Source: Trogon surrucura (lineage: Eukaryota > Chordata > Aves > Trogoniformes > Trogonidae). From it: DNA of 64,000 nt. The stretch spans positions 973,223 to 1,037,222 of the forward strand of contig JAJGST010000022.1 in assembly GCA_020746105.1 (NCBI GenBank). Direction: 5' to 3'. Position numbers and translations under genes: made by a program. The notes under the pieces are model-generated. The model was not told the DNA's origin. It ran no database searches and saw only the letters and a list, made by a program, of their open reading frames with translations. Positions 54,995 through 64,000 of the stretch are shown in pieces. Numbering within the stretch: position 1 is the stretch's first letter; each line of letters opens with the position of its first letter.

Positions 54995-56494
54995 TGTATT
55001 GGGTTGGTCTGGCCAGATTTTAGCGGCAGGGGGGGAGCTGCAGGGTGGCTTCTTCAAGAAGCTGCTAGAAGCTCCCCGAGTTTGATAGAACCAATGCCAG
55101 CCAGCTCCAAAGAGGGACCCGCCGCTGGCCAAGGCTGAGCCTATCAGTAAAGTGATAGGAGAGGAACGCCCCTGTGAAAAACATATTTAAGAACAGGGAC
55201 AAAGAACTGCACCTTAACAGCTGGCAGAGAGATGGAGGAGTGAGAATCTGTGCAGACACCAAGGTCAGTGAAGAAGGAGGGGGAGGAGGATGAGCTCCAG
55301 GCACCAGATCAGAAAGAGTCTCCCCGGGTCCGTGGTGAAGACCACGGTGAAGCAGGTTGTCCCACTGCAGCCCATGGGCAAGGTGCAGATGTCCACCGTG
55401 AGGATCACCGCGTAGATGTCCACCGTGTAGAGGATTCCATGCCGTGTGGGTGGATGCCTGAAGGGGACTGTAGCCCGTGGGAAGCCCGCATCAGAGCAAG
55501 TCACTGCCGGAACCTGTAGCCCGTGGAAGAGAGAAATGCCCACGCTGGAGCAGGTTGGCTGGTGGGACTTTTGGGACGCTGCTGGGGACTCACGCTGGAG
55601 CAGTTTCCCCTGAAGGACTGCACCTCAGACTCACGAGGGGTGGGCTGCCCCTCGTGAGGTGTCTCACGTCGGGCAGTTTGTGATGAATTGCCCTTCGTGA
55701 GACGACTCACGCGGAAAAGAGAGCATGAAGCTTGTCTCCCGTGAGAGGGACCCCACAATGGCCTGGGGAAGAGTGAAGAATCCTCCTCCAGAGTGAAGAA
55801 GCAGTAGTGGAACTGACGTTGGATGAACTGACTGTAACCCCCATTCCCTGTCCCCCTGCGCCGCTCGGGAGGAGGAGGTGGAGAAACCGGGATTGATGTT
55901 AAGCCCAGGAAGAAGGGAGGGATAGGGGGAAGGTGTTTTTCTTTTAAGATCTGTTTGCTTTTTCTTATTTCTCACTACTCCTCTCTGATTTGTTGTCTCA
56001 ATAAATGTAATTAATTTCCCCAAAATCGAGTCTGTTTTGCCCGGGACGGTAAATGAAAGTGATCTCCCTGTCCTTATCTCAAACCCTGAACCCTTGGAAA
56101 TATTTTCTCCCCCTTTCTAGCAATGAAGGGGGAGTGAGAGAGCAGCTGTGTGGGCACCTGGCTGCCAGCCAGGGTCAAACCACAACAGTTAGGAATACAA
56201 AAAATCTCCTTGTCATCATCTTCTAGCTCTTTCAAATGAATGCTGTTAAGCAGAAATAGATTTATGCCTGATAGATGGACAACAGGAGTGCAACGAACGG
56301 ACTGAGAAGATTCCTCTTTTTTATTTTCACCATTTGTCTAACATGGATAGAAAGAGATTGACTCAGCTAGCCAGTATTTTCCTGCACCCCATTTGTGTTT
56401 TCCGCATTGGTATGCAATATTTATTGATAGTGAAGGGGGAGTGAGAGAGCGGCTGTGTGGGTTCATTGCTGCCGGCCAGTGTCAAACCATGACA
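54995..56494 (+). mobile_element. Composite LTR insertion carrying host DNA
   Basis: A full LTR (54995-56187, TGTATTGGGTTGG...CCACAACA), then 243 bases copied from 22405-22647, then the last ~64 bases of an LTR again (56431-56494, AAGGGGGAGTGAGAGAGCGG...CCATGACA). The whole unit is bounded by CCTCC (54990-54994; 56495-56499) and interrupts CR1 codons that are adjacent in the copy at 44470. The terminal LTR piece differs from the full LTR by several bases, so it is not a duplicate of it. Confidence 0.9.
56188..56430 (+). other. Host-derived 243 bp inside the LTR insertion
   Basis: Reverse complement of 22405-22647 with two mismatches by eye (near 56197 and 56297). It joins the LTR tail at 56430/56431, where GATAGTGAAG in the insertion overlaps the LTR's own TGAAGGGGG and the donor's GATAGTG, giving 2-3 bases of microhomology. 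Confidence 0.9.
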
Positions 56495-57789
56495 CCTCCT
56501 CAACCAGGGCAAACTCCTCCTTTATCCTGACTTCCTCTGGGGCCTCAGGGGACTGAGGCTCCTGAGGACAGTCTCCAACAGTGTAGACAGAGGCAAAGAA
56601 GGCATTCAGCAACTCTGCCTTCTTTCTGTCCTCTGTCTCCAGGACACCCATCTCATTCACCAGAGGGCCTACATTGCCTCTAGTGTTAGTTTTGTCAGCA
56701 ATGTATTTGAAGAAGCCCTTTCTGTTGTCCTTGACCTCCCTTGCAAGGTTGAATTCCAAGGAGGCCTTAGCTTTTCTAATTGCCTCCCTACATTCTCTGA
56801 CCACAGTCCTATACTCCACCCAAGTGGCCAGCCCTTCCTTCCACAATTTATATACCCTCCCCTTCCACCTGAGTCTGCCCAGCAGATCCCTGGTTAACCA
56901 TGTAGGTCTCCTGGATCTCTTTATTGATTTCCTACCTGATGGGATGCACTGATCCTGAGCCTGGAAGAAGTGGTCCTTGAATGCCAACCAACTCTCTTGG
57001 GCCCCTTTACCTTCCAGTTCCCTGTCCCAAGGGGTTTCCCCCAGCAATTGCTTGAAGAGGCCAAAGTTGGCCCTGCTGAAGTCCAGGGTTGCGATCCTGC
57101 TTGGGATTCTGTTTTTACTGCACAGGATCCTGAACTCCACCATCTCATGGTCGCTGCAGCCAAGGCTGCATCCTCAGCCTTCACTGCTTCAACCAGACCT
57201 TCCTTGTTGATGAACACAAGGTCCAGCAGCACTCCTCTCCTGGTCAGCTCATTCACCGTTTGTATCAAGAAGTTATCATCGATGCACTGGAGGAACCCCC
57301 TGGACTGAGGATGGCTGGCTGTGTGGGACTTCCAGCAAATATCTGGGGAGTTGAAATCACCCATGAGAACCAGGGCCTGGGATTGAGAGGCTGCTGTCAG
57401 CTGCCTGTAAAAGGCCTCATCAGCTTCCTTCTCCTGATCAGGTGGTCTGTAGTAGACACCCACCACAGTATCACCCATGCTAGCCTGCCCCTTCATTCTC
57501 ACCCACAAACTCTCTACTTGCTCCTCATCTGCCCCTGGACAGATCTCGATACATTCCAGTTGCTCTCTCATGTAAATTTCTATGTAGTGGGTCAGTTTTC
57601 TTTATGTTTTTTGTCTGGGGGAAGACATCTGAGAGAACTAGGATATGTCAAATACTAACATGACTAATATCCCTTTCTTCTGAAACCTTTTCTCCAATCT
57701 ATGTTTGTTCAACATTAAATTTCACTGAAGAGATCCAAAACATTTAATACTCCAAATTGTTTACTTGAGATGAGAATTTATGTAATTTG

Positions 57790-58790
57790 ACTCCATACCT
57801 GATCCTGATGGAGACCACCAGAGCGTGAAGGCACCCCCTTGATATGCCTGGCTCCTGGCTCCCCCATTGCATGGGAATAGCAATGGCAATCCATTGCCTC
57901 TTGACAGGCCAAAACTCCCTACACCTGCTCCTGCTTTCCCTACTGTGTGGGAGTAGGAATGGCAATCCATTGCCTCCTGATAACCCAAAACTTCCTGTAC
58001 TTTGTATTTGGGGTGTTTTTCCACCAGCACCCCCAAATATGACAATAACATGGGCATGCGCGATTGGTGGGAAACACCAGAATATTTTGCAACCAAAGAG
58101 GAGCTAGTATGGAAAAGTACCTGACAAAAGTCAGTTATCTTGGACCCTATAAATTGCAATTCTAAGAGAGACGCTTTGAGCTCTCCTTGATTGTAGCGTG
58201 CTGTGACCAGCAACTCCCCTGAGTTAGAATGCCTCTCAGGTACCAAACTCCGGAGGCCATCTTCTGACAGAAGGCAAATCATTGCATATCATCCTCCTCC
58301 AATCTCAACTATTGCCCATTGGTGAATGTCAATGATGCATTGTGAGTCTTGGCTCTAAACTCAAGAAGAAGGAAATTTTAACTGTAGGCTAGCCTCTCCA
58401 TCCACCTCTTTACTTATTAATGTCTTTAAATGCATATTTGCTCTCCCAAGTGTGGATGTTCATAGCGTGGATTTGATTGTCTAGACACATCTATTTTGAT
58501 AGCCATATATTCCATATTTATGCATGCATACATATATATAAAAACATATATCCTTTGATTGAATTACCTTGTAGTAATTTAGTGTGAATCTTGTAATCTA
58601 AAGAATCTGTAATTAAGGCACTATAACCCATTTTATCAAATTGTTTTTTAAATCTCTAAATTGATTAATGATTAAGTGCTGCTAAAATTTAACTCTCTTA
58701 TATAGCTCATTTCTTATCTAACCCGTATCATTAATAAATTTTGAATAATCATTAGCTTCAACCTTTGCCAATTCATCCTTCCTGCGACAA
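57790..58790 (+). mobile_element. Candidate LTR of an unassigned family
   Basis: Plus strand has a CCCTATAAATTG box (58146-58157) followed by GAGAGACGCTTTGAGCTCTC and, further on, AATAAATTTTG (58733-58743) before CTTCCTGCGACA. That is LTR order, but I could not fix the ends or a target duplication. Two imperfect copies of CAATCCATTGCCTC lie at 57888 and 57964. No protein domain in the frames here. Confidence 0.4.
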
Positions 58791-58864
58791 CCACTGTTTG
58801 AAACTTACAGCAAATTTCTTGGTCTACAATAAGATGTGATTTTATGTTTTAAGTCACTATATTT

Positions 58865-59397
58865 TCATAGAATCATAGAATGCATTGGATTGGAAGGGAC
58901 CTTTAGAGGTTATTTAGTCCAACCCCCCTGCAGTGAGCAGCCCCATCAAGCCTGATCTTGAATGTCTCCAGGGATGGAGCCTCCACCACCTCTCTGGGCA
59001 ACTTGTACCAGTGTTTCATCACCCTCATGGTAAAGAACTTCTTCCTAATGTCTAATCTAAATCTACCCTGCTCTAGTGTAAAACCATTGCCCCTCGTCCT
59101 ACTGCTACATGCCCTTGTAAACAGTCCCTCCCCAGCTTTCCTGTAGGTTTCCTTCAGGTACTGGAAGGCTGCTATAAGGTCTCCCCAGAGCCTTCTCTTC
59201 TCCAGGCAGAACAGCCCCAACTCTCTCAACCTGTCCTCATAGCAGAGGTGCTCCAGCCCTCTGATCATTTTTGTGGCCCTCCTCTGGACCCGCTCCAACA
59301 GCTCCACATCCTTCTTGTGTTGAGGACTCCACAGCTGGATGAAGTACTTTGGGTGATGTCTCACCAGAGCAGAGCAGAGGGGCAGAATCACCTCTCA
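58865..59397 (-). repeat. CR1 3' fragment
   Basis: 3' end at 58865 (CATAGAATCATAGAATGC), 3' UTR, and an open C-terminal frame 58903-59391 ([23 protein letters not shown]; [20 protein letters not shown]). Truncated on the 5' side at about 59397. Confidence 0.87.
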
Positions 59398-62933
<3,536 letters not shown>

Positions 62934-64000
62934 GCTGTCGAGACCAGCTTCAGAGCAAGTAAGACTGCACTGGGGAAGGAATCTAAGCAAAAAAAAAGGC
63001 TGACAAAAAGCTCTTTTGGGGGCTTTTTTTAAGCCGGCTACAGCAACCAAACCTGAGGCCGCACCGGCAGCTCCAGGACGGACACCCGAGATAGCGTGGG
63101 CGGAGCCACCCTCAGCGGCGCGGCGATTTTAAACACGGTAATCAGCTGTTAACTGTGCCCTCGGGGTATAAGAAGCCTTGGGGAGGGCGGGGACTAGTCC
63201 CTGTTCACTGAATAAAAGGTTTGAAAGGGTAAGTCTTTGTTAAAAGGCAAGTACTTAAAAGAGTTGTAAACTATTCCGTACACAGCTTTCTGAGAGTCTT
63301 TGGATTGTAGAGCCAACTATGGTTGCCACCAGATCAATGGTTGTTACAAAAACTGTGGTCACCCAAACAGAGGCCCCATGTAAGCATGTGGGTGTTCAGG
63401 CCTCGGGCTGCAGAGAGGGCAGGAGCCTGGCACTGGCCATGGAGGGTAGTGGAGACGATGCCTGTGTCCGATGTGACCAGGTGAATGATCTGCTTAGCCT
63501 GGTGGCTGAGCTGAAGGAGGAATTTGAAAGGCTGAGGAGCATTAGGGAGTCAGAGAGAGAGATAGATTGGTGGAGTCACGTCTTGAATGGCAAGCAGCAA
63601 GCTCCATAAACAGCAGAATATCCCCCCACCTCTGGCCATCAGGCAAAAGAGGGGGACCTAAAGGATAGGGAGGAGTGGAAGCAGGTGCCTGCCAGGAGAG
63701 GAAGGAAAATCCTTGCCCGGCCTCCCTCACCTGCCTGGTTGCCCCTGCTTTTGGTTATGCAGATTGCTAATGATGAGATAGTAGAGAGATGGCCAGAAGC
63801 AATCAAAAGGGACTTTAGGGCACTGGGGCGGATGCTAGAAGGATCAGGCGCACAGGTTGTGTTTGCCTCTATTCCTTCAATTATGAGGAAAAATAGTGGT
63901 AGGTTTGACAAAGTGCAGCAGATTAATACTTGGCTAAAGGGGTGGTGCCAGCGGTCTAGCTTTGGATTTTTTAACCATGGGGAGATCTACAGGGCACCTG
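62934..64000 (+). mobile_element. Full-length-start CR1 (copy M), runs off the window
   Basis: Begins GCTGTCGAGACCAGCTTCAG, the same first base as copy D, with the same CpG-rich leader (62934-63318). ORF1 starts at ATG 63319 and is open for 96 codons with CVRCDQVNDL and LSLVAELKEEFERLRS, then meets a TAA (63607-63609) where D has a sense codon. At about 63749 ~290 bases are missing compared with D: the RLPLQ codons jump to LLVMQI, removing the VIVIGDSLLRG esterase block. The remainder of ORF1 (GAQVVFASIPSIM; INTWLKGWC) continues to the end of the window. Confidence 0.92.

Larger units (their letters stand above)
53931..57576 (-). mobile_element. CR1 copy L2 (second subfamily), split by an LTR
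   Basis: 3' end at 53931; C terminus open at 54011-54355; RT 54352-54945 with [14 protein letters not shown] region, [25 protein letters not shown], and an internal deletion that joins CLDFS of motif A to KKANGILG, so the catalytic FADD box is gone. After the LTR insertion (54995-56494) the linker and endonuclease follow at 56500-57576 (GDFNSPDICW, a frame change near 57150). It ends within the endonuclease, so it is 5' truncated. Confidence 0.88.

Noticed and set aside
22405..56494. The 22-kb and 55-kb matches as an ordinary inverted segmental duplication
   Set aside because: The shared sequence is bounded by a target duplication and an LTR end at 55 kb, and outer flanks differ, so a simple duplication does not fit.

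Overview
This is 64 kb of bird nuclear DNA made almost entirely of nested retroelements inside one host gene. The avian assignment rests on many CR1 LINEs with the typical 3' end (copies of the octamer ATTCTRTG) and on LTR families ending in the avian-type CCACAACA/CCACGACA. By my boundaries about 70-75% of the window is transposable element. The only host coding sequence I can support is a 185-bp minus-strand exon at 61300-61484, exon 2 of GNAQ (G protein alpha-q), with intact splice sites. If the gene is continuous, positions below 61300 are intron 2 and positions above 61484 are intron 1. GNAQ is Z-linked in birds (known synteny). The repeat load is far above a typical avian Z intron, so a W-linked copy, or a CR1-rich lineage such as woodpeckers or hornbills, is likely (inference). 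Layout: 1-4 kb holds CR1 and LTR scraps. 4-11.6 kb is an old plus-strand CR1 split by a head-to-tail array of three minus-strand CR1s, one with an unbroken 961-aa ORF2. 12-23.7 kb holds solo LTRs from several families; one contains a Tc1-like DNA transposon, which itself contains a CR1. 23.7-31.9 kb is a stack of decayed minus-strand CR1s, two of them hit by the same ~403-bp LTR family with 4-bp target duplications. 33.1-37.5 kb is a full-length plus-strand CR1 with its 5' UTR and damaged ORF1 and ORF2. 41.4-52.3 kb is a full-length minus-strand CR1 of a second subfamily; its centre has been replaced by sequence of the first subfamily, and its ORF1 was hit by a solo LTR that was later hit by a betaretrovirus-like provirus. 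53.9-57.6 kb is another CR1 of the second subfamily split by an LTR insertion that carries 243 bp of host DNA copied from 22.4 kb. 58.9-62.9 kb is quieter intron with the exon, and a further full-length CR1 starts at 62934 and runs off the window. Points most worth a second look: the LTR insertion carrying host sequence from 33 kb away with a clean 5-bp target duplication; the provirus with two LTRs identical by eye but most of pro-pol and env missing; the mosaic CR1 whose template switches fuse two endonuclease domains in one frame; two inverted CR1 segments sharing the same nonsense codon and the same 53-bp deletion; a Tc1-like element with ~240-bp inverted ends; and a Tyr-to-His difference in the GNAQ exon. 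No operons, CRISPR arrays, rRNA or tRNA genes were seen.
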